Shown piece by piece: positions 7,442 to 14,888 of a DNA stretch of 27,673 nt (position 1 is its first letter; the number at the start of each line of letters is the position of its first letter). Position numbers and translations under genes: made by a program. Source of the DNA: JANXVV01 sp038230975 (GTDB lineage: Bacteria; Planctomycetota; Phycisphaerae; Tepidisphaerales; Tepidisphaeraceae); contig JBBRMF010000042.1 in NCBI GenBank assembly GCA_038230975.1, positions 1 through 27,673 of the forward strand, written 5' to 3'. A model generated the notes under the pieces. It made no database searches, had not been told where the DNA came from, and saw only the letters and a program-made list of their open reading frames with translations.

Positions 7442-7702
7442 TTACTTTCTGCGTCGACGGCGATCAGGTGGCCTGGTTCCATCGATTTGCTCAACCATTA
7501 CGATATTGGGGATGGAAATCAGCTTCAGTTGTTTACCGCGCCGATCATTCGGATCATCAGATAAGCCGGCGACGAGGGTGAGTCCCGACGTAAAAACGCG
7601 ATGCCGGTTGTTGATCACAAATTGATCGCCGCTGGCAAGCGTTACCCGAAAAGGGACGAAAGGTTCGCCTTCGATAAAAGTGTCAATTTCGTCGGGGCTC
7701 AC
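7442..7702 (-). CDS. Small 'PF-x-x-F' family protein, copy 1
   Basis: This is an 86-residue protein of unknown function. It has a short N-terminal helix, the motif EPFVPFRVTLASGDQFVI, then alternating hydrophobic strands (VFTSGLTLVAG, KLISIPNIVMVEQI) and a strongly basic tail (RPPDRRRRRK). The pattern looks like a small all-beta barrel (SH3- or Sm-like). Two further proteins of the same layout occur at 19357-19572 and 19577-19828. I believe similar short proteins are common in planctomycetes, but no function is known to me. The start is GTG at 7702 with GAGGG about 9 bases upstream. It stands alone between the rpmA promoter and the secreted-protein gene upstream. Confidence 0.7.
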   Translation of the reverse strand: MSPDEIDTFIEGEPFVPFRVTLASGDQFVINNRHRVFTSGLTLVAGLSDDPNDRRGKQLKLISIPNIVMVEQIDGTRPPDRRRRRK

Positions 7703-7736
7703 TCTTTTTTTCCCTCAATAACGGGATGTGCGGGTG

Positions 7737-7763
7737 GGCAGGGTCACCGGAGGTGGCCCTGCC
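7737..7763. repeat. 27-bp palindrome, family C, copy 1 (possible terminator)
   Basis: GGCAGGGTCACC, loop GGA, GGTGGCCCTGCC forms a 12 bp stem with one G-T pair. It lies 11 bp downstream of the stop codon of the minus-strand gene at 7775-8455, so it may end that transcript, though no T-tract follows. A relative with the same core is at 25338-25364. Confidence 0.7.
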
Positions 7764-7774
7764 GGATTGATTGA

Positions 7775-8455
7775 TTATCGCATGACCCACTCTTCACCTT
7801 TGGAGACGATCACATCTTCTTCAGGCTTGATTTCATCACCGGGGATTTGGTAGGTCAGTTGGAGCGTCTTGTAAAGCGTCTTGAGTTTTTTGCGGTCTTC
7901 CTCGCTGGTCTTGATCCAACTTTTGATGACGACTTCTTCGCCATCTTTCATGAAAACCGATTCACCGCTCAGGCCACCGACGTAAATGTCAAAGGTGCCC
8001 ATGCGAGTTGAGGGTTCCGGCCAGACCGCGACACCGTCTCGCGCCTGATCTTCACCGAGCAATAGCCTCCCGCTGATTTTTTCCAGCGGTTCAATACTTG
8101 ATCGACGTTCCCGTTTTTTGATGGCATCGAAAACAGCACTCGGCACATTTTTCTCGCTGCGGATTACTTTTCCATCGCCGGTTACCATCTCAAATACGGG
8201 CAGAAACTTCTGTTCTTGATCCGTCAGGTTGGTGACCGTAAATGGCATATACCAGTACGCCACCGGGACATTGGTGCCGGGTGTAATGACAACGATGCGC
8301 TTGGGAACGGTGTGCTGGAATTTAAGATCCCAGGAGACAGGGTAAACGCTTGGCTTCGGAAAGGCCGACACGGTGCGGACGAGCAAGGTGGAAGCCAAGA
8401 TGGACGAGAACCCGATGGCGGCACAAAGAAGCAACTTTCGGAGGGAAGATCTCAT
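7775..8455 (-). CDS. Secreted hypothetical protein
   Basis: This 226-residue protein of unknown function has a clear export signal: basic MRSSLRKLL, a hydrophobic core to about residue 25, and a likely cleavage after VSA (about residue 31). The mature part begins FPKPSVYPVSWDLKF and contains YWYMPFTVTNLTDQEQKFLP, a beta-rich segment typical of domains that describe a bonding or scaffold function, then a Lys/Glu-rich helix (TSEEDRKKLKTLYKTLQ). No enzyme motif is seen. It is divergent from the GNAT gene at 8534 (78 bp between them) and followed by the 7737-7763 hairpin. Planctomycetes have many such periplasmic proteins of unknown role. Confidence 0.75.
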   Translation of the reverse strand: MRSSLRKLLLCAAIGFSSILASTLLVRTVSAFPKPSVYPVSWDLKFQHTVPKRIVVITPGTNVPVAYWYMPFTVTNLTDQEQKFLPVFEMVTGDGKVIRSEKNVPSAVFDAIKKRERRSSIEPLEKISGRLLLGEDQARDGVAVWPEPSTRMGTFDIYVGGLSGESVFMKDGEEVVIKSWIKTSEEDRKKLKTLYKTLQLTYQIPGDEIKPEEDVIVSKGEEWVMR

Positions 8456-8533
8456 GGTGTAAACTCCGCGGTGGCCAGAAATTCAGGGATTGCGGGCTGG
8501 AAAGCTCGCATCGGGGTGCTATTGTGACGGCGC

Positions 8534-9520
8534 TTGGGAATCCTGTCAAACTTTCTCGGTTGGCGAGACGGTCGCGCATCAGACGACCCGTCGGCGATCA
8601 TCCGCGCCGCCAATGCAACCGAAATCAACTCTGCCATTCGACTCATTCTCGGAAATCAGGGGCAGGACATCACGGATCAGCACGTCACTGAATTTCTGTC
8701 TTTCGCCGACGAACGCGGAATCGATCTCGGACTGCTTCGGGTCGCGGAGCAGGACGGGAAAATAACCCTCGCCGCCCTCCCGATTTTAAGTCCGGGTCAC
8801 ACGGCTTTGATATTCCATTCGATGCCGTCCTCGAAGACAGGCGAACCCGTTCTATCGCGCGTGATTGATGCGGTTTGTCAGGCAACGATCCTGCGAGGCG
8901 TCGATCTGGCTCAAGTACTCCTCGATCCGGGCGACGAGGTGATACAACGGGTTTATACCACCGCCGGATTCGACCTGATGGCCGAGCTGATTTACCTGCA
9001 AGGCATCCCAGGACCCAAACTCGCGCCCCCACTTCTGCCGCCGAATTTTCGATGGGTTTGCTATTCGCAAGAATCGCATGAACAGTTCGAACGAACGATC
9101 CTGGCCAGCTATCAGCAAAGCCTCGATTGCCCGGCGCTCAATGGGATGCGCGACATCAAGGACATCCTCGACGCTCACAAAGCCAGCGGTGTGTTCGATC
9201 CGAACCACTGGTCGCTGCTTTGTCAGGGCGAGGAGTCGTTGGGGGTGCTGCTGCTGGCATCATCAGGGAAGAACGAAGACCAGATGGAGCTGGTCTATCT
9301 CGGCCTGCCTCCCGAATCGCGCGGCAGGAAGCTCGGGGAATTGCTCATGCAGCAGGCGATGGCAACTGTCGCGATGGAAAAACACAAACGGCTGTCGCTG
9401 GCGGTGGATGCCCAAAATGTCCCGGCCCTGAAGCTCTACTACCGTCACGGCATGAATCGTGTTAATTCCAAGTTGGCGCTCATGCGAAATCTTCGGAAAT
9501 CGAATAAAGATTCCGTTTGA
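8534..9520 (+). CDS. GNAT-family acetyltransferase with two GNAT-like halves
   Basis: This 328-residue protein resembles tandem-GNAT enzymes such as mycothiol synthase in layout, though its substrate is unknown. The C-terminal half has the clear GNAT core: MELVYLGLPPESRGRKLGEL, with RGRKLG as the acetyl-CoA pyrophosphate loop (motif A), then LSLAVDAQNVPALKLYYRHG (motif B, with the Asn and Tyr expected). The N-terminal half (about 20-160) shows a similar but degenerate order of strands and helices (LGLLRVAEQDGKITLAALPI through RVYTTAGFDLM). An in-frame TGA at 8525-8527 means the start is the TTG at 8534 or a later rare codon; no ATG is available before the conserved region. No good Shine-Dalgarno is visible, so the start is uncertain. 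Confidence 0.82.
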   Translation: MGILSNFLGWRDGRASDDPSAIIRAANATEINSAIRLILGNQGQDITDQHVTEFLSFADERGIDLGLLRVAEQDGKITLAALPILSPGHTALIFHSMPSSKTGEPVLSRVIDAVCQATILRGVDLAQVLLDPGDEVIQRVYTTAGFDLMAELIYLQGIPGPKLAPPLLPPNFRWVCYSQESHEQFERTILASYQQSLDCPALNGMRDIKDILDAHKASGVFDPNHWSLLCQGEESLGVLLLASSGKNEDQMELVYLGLPPESRGRKLGELLMQQAMATVAMEKHKRLSLAVDAQNVPALKLYYRHGMNRVNSKLALMRNLRKSNKDSV

Positions 9521-9524
9521 AAAC

Positions 9525-9671
9525 TCAGCCAACCGGCGTTTTCTTTCTCGTCAAATACGAGACCAAAAGAAAAATAATGAATAGGCCCGTACCGGCCGTC
9601 GCGGCCGCGCCCAGAACACGATCCGGTGGGATGTGGCCCGGTTCACGCAGATTGAGCGGCCCGGAGATCAT
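9525..9671 (-). CDS. Possible small single-pass membrane protein
   Basis: From the ATG at 9671 this would encode 48 residues: a short soluble N-terminus (MISGPLNLREPGHIPP) and one strong membrane helix (AATAGTGLFIIFLLVSYL) with a basic TRKK end. A TTG at 9755 would extend it to 76 residues. It is convergent with the GNAT gene with only 4 bp between stop codons. The hydrophobic helix with flanking positive charges is the main support. It could be a chance reading frame. Confidence 0.4.
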   Translation of the reverse strand: MISGPLNLREPGHIPPDRVLGAAATAGTGLFIIFLLVSYLTRKKTPVG

Positions 9672-9755
9672 TTCGCCTTGCCCCGGATAGCCCGCTGTTG
9701 CAATGACATCGTTTTTGAACGACGCAAACTCCAAGGATCCGCGTCGCGAACGCAA

Positions 9756-10181
9756 TTGTAGTTCTTCGCGCTGTTAGCATGAGCGAGATGATTCGACGAC
9801 GCAACTCGCTCGACTGCATGCGATGCGCGGTTTTAGATCCAAGCCTGCTTCCAACTGCTCCGCGTGCGGATATACAGAAAACCAAGACGGGTTAGCGTTA
9901 AATAATGGTTGCGGCTCACTCGAGTTGTCCACGCGTTACACCCGCACTCCGATAACCTTGTGTACAACCCGTGGATGAAAAAATTTCATTGGTCACTTCA
10001 CACGAGAACTGCCGATGCAAGAGTCGTTGTGCATGGAAAATCCAATAAAATTCCCCTTGCCAGTACAGGCAACCCAGACTATTTTCTGCCCCCGGTGATG
10101 AGTGATGCGTTCAATGAAGTTTAACGCGTTCTTCATCACAGTTTCATGGATGAATAGAGTCCGATAAGAACCGTGCTATCA
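9756..10181. other. Gene-free stretch upstream of dnaA, candidate origin region
   Basis: No convincing gene is present on either strand. DnaA-box-like 9-mers cluster in 9925-9978: TTGTCCACG (9925-9933), the inverse TGTGTACAA (9959-9967, one mismatch to TTWTNCACA) and the inverse CGTGGATGA (9970-9978). An A/T run (GAAAAAATTTCATT, 9977-9990) follows. Location beside dnaA makes this the best oriC candidate in the window, but the boxes are imperfect and few. 9756-9924 shows nothing recognisable. Confidence 0.35.
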
Positions 10182-10536
10182 GGTCTGGGCAGACCGGAAG
10201 CTCGCTGGAATTGGAGAGCGAGCTTCAAACACGGGAAGGAAAAGACGTTCACACGTCTCTTTCGGACTCTACCGATCACACCGCAGGATGCGAACTCACG
10301 GATGAATTGAAAGCCCGGGCAGGAGGCCCGAACCCGCCGGGAGACTGGTGGCTTGCTCTTGGTGCGCTCTTATCGCGCTTTCAAGTTGTGGAGTCCCAGG
10401 GCGGATCGAACGTGCGCACGCTCAGCCCTGGAGAAGCTGCCGCGATGTGCTGTCCGAGTTGGGTTAACGTTTGTCGCACACGACAAACCGCGGCCCAAAG
10501 GAATGGAGTTGTTCGGGACCGAAGGCTTGTCCTTCG
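10182..10536 (+). ncRNA. Candidate structured dnaA leader (chain of hairpins)
   Basis: Several hairpins lie between the putative origin and the dnaA start: GGTCT/AGACC (10182-10195, tetraloop); a perfect 10 bp stem GAAGCTCGCT/AGCGAGCTTC (10197-10226); AGACGT/ACGTCT (10243-10258, extended by GAAA/TTTC after one bulged C); CGGGC/GCCCG (10316-10330); CCAGGGC/GCCCTGG (10396-10431) enclosing the palindrome CGTGCGCACG; a perfect 8 bp GTTTGTCG/CGACAAAC (10469-10488, loop CACA); and CGAAGG/CCTTCG (10520-10536) just before the Shine-Dalgarno. I compared it with what I remember of SRP, 6S, RNase P and tmRNA and saw no match. It may be a regulatory 5' UTR of dnaA or a separate RNA. Confidence 0.4.
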
Positions 10537-10550
10537 CGAAGGAGTTCGCC

Positions 10551-12122
10551 GTGAGCTGCATCAACGCACATGATCCGCAACTGGAGCGATTGGCCGATGC
10601 CATCGCTCAGCGCGTCGGCCAACAACGTTTTCACGTTTGGTTTAATAACTCCACACGCCTCGATTTGAAGCACGATAGCCTGGAGATCGCCGTACCGAAT
10701 GATTTTATCAGCGAATGGATCGGCAAAAATTTCACGCGGCCGATTCAGGAAGCCGCTCACGAAGTGCTGGGCGGGCCGCTGACGGTTCACTTCCAGGTCA
10801 TGCCGGAACTCTTCGACGTCGTCGGAGTTGACCTGCCGAAAAACGAAGGTGTGGCGGCGGAGATGGGTAAATCGCGAACTTCCCGTCCCGTGATGATGAT
10901 CGACGGCGCGCCGACGATTAAACCCAGTCGCAACGTCGCTGCCGTAAGCCAACCGATTCGACCGATCAACCCAACGATCAACCCCGCCAACTCGTTTTCC
11001 GCGATGAATGCAGGGCAGGGGCGCGGTGATCGTTTATCGGTCAGCAGCCTTTCGGTTCGACCGAAACTGAGGCACGATATTGGGACCTTCGTCGTCGGTG
11101 GCAGCAACCACCTGGCTTACAACGCCGCGATCTATGTCGCGGAATTTCCCGGGGTGCAATACAACCCGCTCTTCATCCACGGGAATTGCGGACTGGGCAA
11201 GACCCATCTGCTTCAGGGCATCTGCAAGAAATTCATCGAGTTCCATCCAACCAAACGGTGGCTCTATCTCACCGGTGAAGAATTCACGAACGAATTTCTC
11301 TCGGCCTTGCGCGGGAACAAGCTCGATGTGTTTCGCCGAAAAATGCGCGATCTCGATCTACTGGTGATCGACGATGTCCATTTCCTCGGTGGGAAAAAAG
11401 CGACACAGGAAGAATTCTTACACACCTTCAACGCCATCGAAGCCGCCGGACGACAAGTGGTGATGGCCAGCGACAATCACCCGAAGATGATCGAGGAATT
11501 TGGGGAATCACTGATCAATCGGTTCGTCAGCGGGATGGTCGTTCGCATTGACCCACCGAACTTCGCCAGTCGTTGCGATATTCTTCGGGCCATCTCATTG
11601 CGCGGTGGACTGCACTTGCCGGAAGAAGTGCTGCAATGGGTTGCCCGTCGAGTGACACAGAACGTTCGTGAGCTGGAAGGGGCCATCACTCGAATCAATG
11701 CGCATGTGAAACTCACCGGCCGCCCCGCCGATGCCGCACTCGCGCAGGATGCACTGGGTGATCTGGATCGACAATTGGTCGCACCGGTGAAACCGGAAAA
11801 TATCCTGCAGGCAACCTGCACCTATTTTGGCCTGGAACATAAAGATCTGATGAGCGGTCGGCGTCAGCGGACGATCAGCCTTGCCCGAAGTGTCGCGATG
11901 TTCCTGATTCGAAAAACGGCAAAGCTCAGTTTCCCGGAAATTGGCATGCGGATGGGCAAACGCAATCACAGCACGGTGATCAGCGCTTGCAGGCGGATCG
12001 AAAAGGCAACAGGCCGTAATGAACGACTGCTCTGGACCAGTAGCGTGGGGGATCGGGAGGAAGAAGCAATTGAACTGGTGCAGAGGCTCGAGGAACAAAG
12101 TCGCGCGTTGAATAACGCGTGA
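10551..12122 (+). CDS. dnaA: Chromosomal replication initiator DnaA
   Basis: DnaA binds origin boxes and melts DNA to start replication. From the chosen start the protein has 523 residues. Domain I covers about 1-85 (LERLADAIAQRVGQQRFHVW), followed by a Pro/Asn-rich domain II linker (about 100-165). Domain III is an AAA+ module with Walker A GNCGLGKTH (211-219), Walker B LLVIDDVH (270-277), sensor I MASD, LINRF arginine-finger region (around 324) and sensor II in VRELEGAI (372-379). Domain IV has the box-binding motif GKRNHSTVISA (469-479). The GTG at 10551 is chosen because GAAGGAG lies just 6 bases upstream; an ATG at 10503 and longer frames are open but run into the hairpin region. No dnaN follows: the next gene is a convergent lipoprotein. 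Confidence 0.96.
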   Translation: MSCINAHDPQLERLADAIAQRVGQQRFHVWFNNSTRLDLKHDSLEIAVPNDFISEWIGKNFTRPIQEAAHEVLGGPLTVHFQVMPELFDVVGVDLPKNEGVAAEMGKSRTSRPVMMIDGAPTIKPSRNVAAVSQPIRPINPTINPANSFSAMNAGQGRGDRLSVSSLSVRPKLRHDIGTFVVGGSNHLAYNAAIYVAEFPGVQYNPLFIHGNCGLGKTHLLQGICKKFIEFHPTKRWLYLTGEEFTNEFLSALRGNKLDVFRRKMRDLDLLVIDDVHFLGGKKATQEEFLHTFNAIEAAGRQVVMASDNHPKMIEEFGESLINRFVSGMVVRIDPPNFASRCDILRAISLRGGLHLPEEVLQWVARRVTQNVRELEGAITRINAHVKLTGRPADAALAQDALGDLDRQLVAPVKPENILQATCTYFGLEHKDLMSGRRQRTISLARSVAMFLIRKTAKLSFPEIGMRMGKRNHSTVISACRRIEKATGRNERLLWTSSVGDREEEAIELVQRLEEQSRALNNA

Positions 12123-12140
12123 GGGAAGTTGCTGCTTGAT

Positions 12141-12179
12141 AGTTGATAGTTGATAGTAATTCACTATCAACTATCAACT
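12141..12179. terminator. Bidirectional AT-rich hairpin between dnaA and lipoprotein gene
   Basis: A perfect 17 bp inverted repeat (12141-12157 and 12163-12179) surrounds the loop AATTC. Each arm consists of tandem TTGATAG units, with a third unit just upstream. It sits 18 bp after the dnaA stop and 22 bp before the end of the convergent lipoprotein gene, so a shared terminator is the natural reading. Confidence 0.65.
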
Positions 12180-12201
12180 GACTCGAATAACTAACAATTC
12201 A

Positions 12202-12582
12202 TCACGGTGCGACTTTCTTGGGATGAGACTTCACGTATTCGCCCCAGAGCGAATCACTGAGTTGGTCGGAGCCTGATTCCATCGCGACAGGTTCTCCGTT
12301 GGGGCCGTCTTTTTTGATCCACTGCAAACCGGTGCCGCCCTGGTTAAATGCTTTCATGGAGGCGAAGCTCCCAAAGACATACATGGTGCCGTCTTTTTTG
12401 GTTTCAAAGTAGGCCTTGGGGGCGGGCGCAGGCTTGGGAGCCGCCACGCTGACAGTTGTCGGCGCGGGTGTCTTTACCTGCGTCGGGGCAGGCACGTAAA
12501 CAGATTTGGGCGAAGCTGGTTCTTCATTCGCACAGCCCATTGCCAAGAGAGGAACGGCCAACAACATCAGATAACGCTTCAT
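12202..12582 (-). CDS. Hypothetical lipoprotein
   Basis: This 126-residue protein begins MKRYLMLLAVPLLAMGCANE, a short type II signal peptide with lipobox LAMGC (Cys17), so it should be lipidated and membrane-anchored. Residues 20-57 are a Pro/Ala/Val-rich spacer of the kind that extends lipoproteins from the membrane. The compact rest (YFETKKDGTMYVFGSFASM and beyond) ends in a short basic tail. No catalytic motif is visible. The start has AGGAG upstream (in TACAGGAGTCTCTCG), giving good support. Convergent with dnaA. The 12583-12709 gap upstream contains its presumed promoter, not clearly recognisable. Confidence 0.8.
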   Translation of the reverse strand: MKRYLMLLAVPLLAMGCANEEPASPKSVYVPAPTQVKTPAPTTVSVAAPKPAPAPKAYFETKKDGTMYVFGSFASMKAFNQGGTGLQWIKKDGPNGEPVAMESGSDQLSDSLWGEYVKSHPKKVAP

Positions 12583-12709
12583 TCGAGAGACTCCTGTAAA
12601 AAAATTTCAAAAAGCAGCGCCCGCGGCGCGGATCGCGAAAATGTCGGCACACATCATGGTAGACGTGTTTAGAAATGATGAAGATTGTGCAAATTTTTCT
12701 TGAACTTCA

Positions 12710-13120
12710 TCAGGTCATTACCGTTCCAATAATCGTTCGTTTTCGAGGCCGGGTGTCAAAATCGATCAACACCACCTGCTGATAGTCGCCCATTAAAAGT
12801 TTGCCTTTGGAATACGGGATCGTGACTTCTGCCCCGATCAAGCTGGCCCGCAGATGACTATGTCCGTTGTCGTCGTTCCAGGTCATTTCGTGTTCATACC
12901 GAGCGTCGTCGGGAATGAGTTTTTGCATCAGGGTACGAAAGTCCGATTTGACCAGTCCTGGTTCGAATTCAATTGTCGTTAGCGCGCAAGTGCTTCCGAC
13001 GGCAAATAGGTGAACTAGTCCGTCTCCGTGATAATCGCGTATCTGTTTCGCCAGATCCTGCGAGAGGTTCACGATGTCGGTGCTGCCGTCGGTTGAAATA
13101 TTGAGCGTGAATCGATTCAT
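12710..13120 (-). CDS. YjbQ/UPF0047 family protein
   Basis: This 136-residue protein matches the YjbQ (UPF0047) family, annotated as secondary thiamine-phosphate synthase from the weak activity of E. coli YjbQ; its physiological role is unsettled. Family landmarks: GDGLVHLFAVGSTCALTTIE, EPGLVKSDF, then WNDDNGHSHLRASLIGAEVT and the C-terminal KLLMGDYQQVVLIDFD. The length is typical (130-140). A longer frame begins at 13204, but the ATG at 13120 has GGAG 7 bases upstream and gives the expected N-terminus (MNRFTLNIST). It is divergent from the secreted toroid-like gene, with 59 bp between start codons. Confidence 0.9.
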   Translation of the reverse strand: MNRFTLNISTDGSTDIVNLSQDLAKQIRDYHGDGLVHLFAVGSTCALTTIEFEPGLVKSDFRTLMQKLIPDDARYEHEMTWNDDNGHSHLRASLIGAEVTIPYSKGKLLMGDYQQVVLIDFDTRPRKRTIIGTVMT

Positions 13121-13179
13121 TGAAACTCCAACGCGGCAATGTACCTTGATCCGACGGTTCGACGCAAACGGAGGTTGAC

Positions 13180-14673
13180 GTGCCGATAAAATCCACTGAC
13201 TCACAAGCCGTAGGCGGAAGCGGTAGGCGACGCACCGGGTTCTTCTCCCGAGGCGCGCGAAGACCCCGGTGCGTCGCCTGCGGCTTCCGCCTCCGGCTTG
13301 TCATAGTCCTTCTTGTTTTTTCGGAATGTGCACCGGCATTCGCGTCGAATCATTATTCCGATCAATTATCACGCGAGTGCGATGATTTAATTTCACTTGC
13401 AATAAAACGGCCCTACGGATGGGCGTGGGTCGAGACAGGTGCGCCGGCAAAGCCAAAGGCGGGCGCGCAGGCCATTACGTTTGAACCGCCTGGAACTGCC
13501 GGCGCGGGGTTCGTGCTGTACTGGGCAGGAGATTTTCTGGAGCGTGCCTCGTTTAAAGAAGCCGGGTACAACGCCGCCCGCGGGATGGCCGCCGCCCAGC
13601 AGCCAACCGGCCAGATTCCAGCCAATCCGCTGTTCTCACCCTCCGGGGGCGGTGGACACGATCCGTCATTGCTGATCCCGAATCGCGCTGCGTCGCGGGC
13701 GGCGCTCGCGCTTTATTTGAGCCTGCTGGATGACACAGGCGGAAAGGACGAAACGCTTCGCCGATTTGCGGCCGCACCGTTGAGCTGGTTGTTGAAACAG
13801 CAAGGTTCGTCCGGCGCTTGGCCGCAAGGGTATCCCCCCACTACGGCACCCAAAGATGCCGCGCGCCTCATTCGGCTGGATACCTCCGACTTTCGCGACT
13901 CGGTCTTTGTCATGCTGCTCGCCGCGGATGTACTTGGAGACGTCCGCACGCGTCTATCCTTCGAGCACTCGATCCAACTGTTGCTCCGCATGCGGCTGGG
14001 CAATTCTTCAAGGCTCGCCGGACCGCTTTGGGCGACTGCTTACGGGCTGGATGGATACTTTTCCCAACGTCTGCCGGAATATCCTCCGGGAATTGATGTG
14101 CTTGCGTCACGCCAGGCCATGCAGATTTTGTTGGCATCGTATGTCATGTTCGGCGATCCACCCGCGCGCGAAGGTGAAATCAGTTCCTGGTCCAAACCGC
14201 TCCTCGAGGCAGCGACGGCGATTGGGAAGTTGCCGAAGTATGAAGGAAAATGGCTTCGTCGATATGAGTTTGACATACCCTCCACACTTCCTCCGCCTTC
14301 AACTCAGCCTTCCGGGTTTGAAACCAAACCACCGTTCATCCCCCCCACTCAACGGACAGGTACGTTTGGACTTGTAACGCTGATTGAAGATGCGCAGAAT
14401 CTCGTCGATTCCGGCCGGGACAAATTTAAGACCGCGCTCGTCGCCAATTTCACGATCCACCAACGTCTCGCGGCTGCCCTGTGCGGCCTGGATGACGACC
14501 CATTCAGTGTCGAGTTACCCGTTCGGAATGAGGAGATCGCGGCTTACTTAAAAAATCATGCGGACAAATTCGCCGCGCTGGACGGGCCGATACCCAATCT
14601 GCTAAGTGAACGATTGCAGCGAATCTATCTGTTGCTGATTCGCGCAAAACTGGAACGGCGAATGACGAAATAA
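13180..14673 (+). CDS. Secreted alpha/alpha-toroid-like protein, possibly pectate-lyase PL10-like
   Basis: This 497-residue protein is predicted to be exported: hydrophobic core LRLVIVLLVFSE (38-49) and a signal peptidase site after AFA (55). The mature part is helix-rich with the segment QQGSSGAWPQGYPP (207-220) followed by DTSDFRDSVFVMLLAADVL (234-252). This resembles the GGWPQ-YP and substrate-cleft segments of PL10 pectate lyases and related alpha/alpha toroids, but the match is partial and enzymatic activity is uncertain. The GTG at 13180 is strongly supported by GGAGG five bases upstream. As a result residues 8-41, including the basic n-region (GRRRTGFFSRGARRPR), are encoded by a large palindrome (13203-13301). 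No other in-frame start lies between the palindrome and the signal core. Confidence 0.8.
   Translation: MPIKSTDSQAVGGSGRRRTGFFSRGARRPRCVACGFRLRLVIVLLVFSECAPAFASNHYSDQLSRECDDLISLAIKRPYGWAWVETGAPAKPKAGAQAITFEPPGTAGAGFVLYWAGDFLERASFKEAGYNAARGMAAAQQPTGQIPANPLFSPSGGGGHDPSLLIPNRAASRAALALYLSLLDDTGGKDETLRRFAAAPLSWLLKQQGSSGAWPQGYPPTTAPKDAARLIRLDTSDFRDSVFVMLLAADVLGDVRTRLSFEHSIQLLLRMRLGNSSRLAGPLWATAYGLDGYFSQRLPEYPPGIDVLASRQAMQILLASYVMFGDPPAREGEISSWSKPLLEAATAIGKLPKYEGKWLRRYEFDIPSTLPPPSTQPSGFETKPPFIPPTQRTGTFGLVTLIEDAQNLVDSGRDKFKTALVANFTIHQRLAAALCGLDDDPFSVELPVRNEEIAAYLKNHADKFAALDGPIPNLLSERLQRIYLLLIRAKLERRMTK
13203..13301. repeat. Long palindrome (about 39-bp arms) inside the 5' end of a secreted-protein gene
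   Basis: Left arm 13203-13240 (starts ACAAGCCGTAGGCGGAAG) and right arm 13263-13301 (ends CTTCCGCCTCCGGCTTGT) are inverted copies with only a few mismatches, around a 22 bp loop. The whole element lies within the coding frame from the GTG at 13180. It would form a very stable mRNA hairpin starting 23 bases after the start codon. Confidence 0.85.
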
Positions 14674-14747
14674 CACGCGTGCATCGCAGTACACCTTTGG
14701 CGTTTTTCAAGGAAAAATTTCGTCCGTTTTAGAGCATGGGAAAAAAT

Positions 14748-14812
14748 GGTGGCATGGGCACCACGCCCGTGCTTTCGTCTGAAGAAAACGCAGGCGAGAC
14801 GCCCACAACACC
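14748..14812. repeat. Dispersed palindromic repeat, family A, copy 3
   Basis: Both halves are present: GGTGGCATGGGC then CGCCCGTGCTTTC on the left, GTCTGAAGAA in the centre, and GGCGAGACGCCCACAACACC on the right. The arms have drifted but remain clearly inverted. It lies in the roughly 320 bp gene-free gap (14674-14993) between the toroid-like gene and dnaG. Confidence 0.75.
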
Positions 14813-14827
14813 TAAAAAATTCCCACG

Positions 14828-14846
14828 CGCTAAAGCGGACCCCACA
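14828..14846. repeat. Dispersed repeat, family B, copy 1
   Basis: CGCTAAAGCGGACCCCACA matches 18 of 19 bases with 22381-22399, where the element is intact and lies inside the glycosyltransferase gene. Nearby, CCTGTTGAA is repeated with a 10 bp period (14856-14874). Confidence 0.65.
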
Positions 14847-14888
14847 AAACTAAGTCCTGTTGAAGCCTGTTGAAATTCCCCGAAAAAG

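Noticed and set aside
9909..10124. 71-residue open frame in the putative origin region
   Set aside because: Composition is unlike neighbouring proteins, the start lacks a ribosome binding site, and the stretch contains the DnaA-box-like sites.
10182..10536. Match to SRP RNA, 6S RNA, RNase P RNA or tmRNA
   Set aside because: Hairpin order and conserved blocks of these RNAs, as I remember them, are not found. Kept only as an unnamed structured candidate.
10353..10550. Upstream in-frame extension of dnaA (about 66 residues)
   Set aside because: The extension (MLLVRSYRAFKLWSPRADRT...) has no similarity to DnaA domain I, which begins after the GTG at 10551. It overlaps several hairpins, and a good Shine-Dalgarno precedes the GTG.
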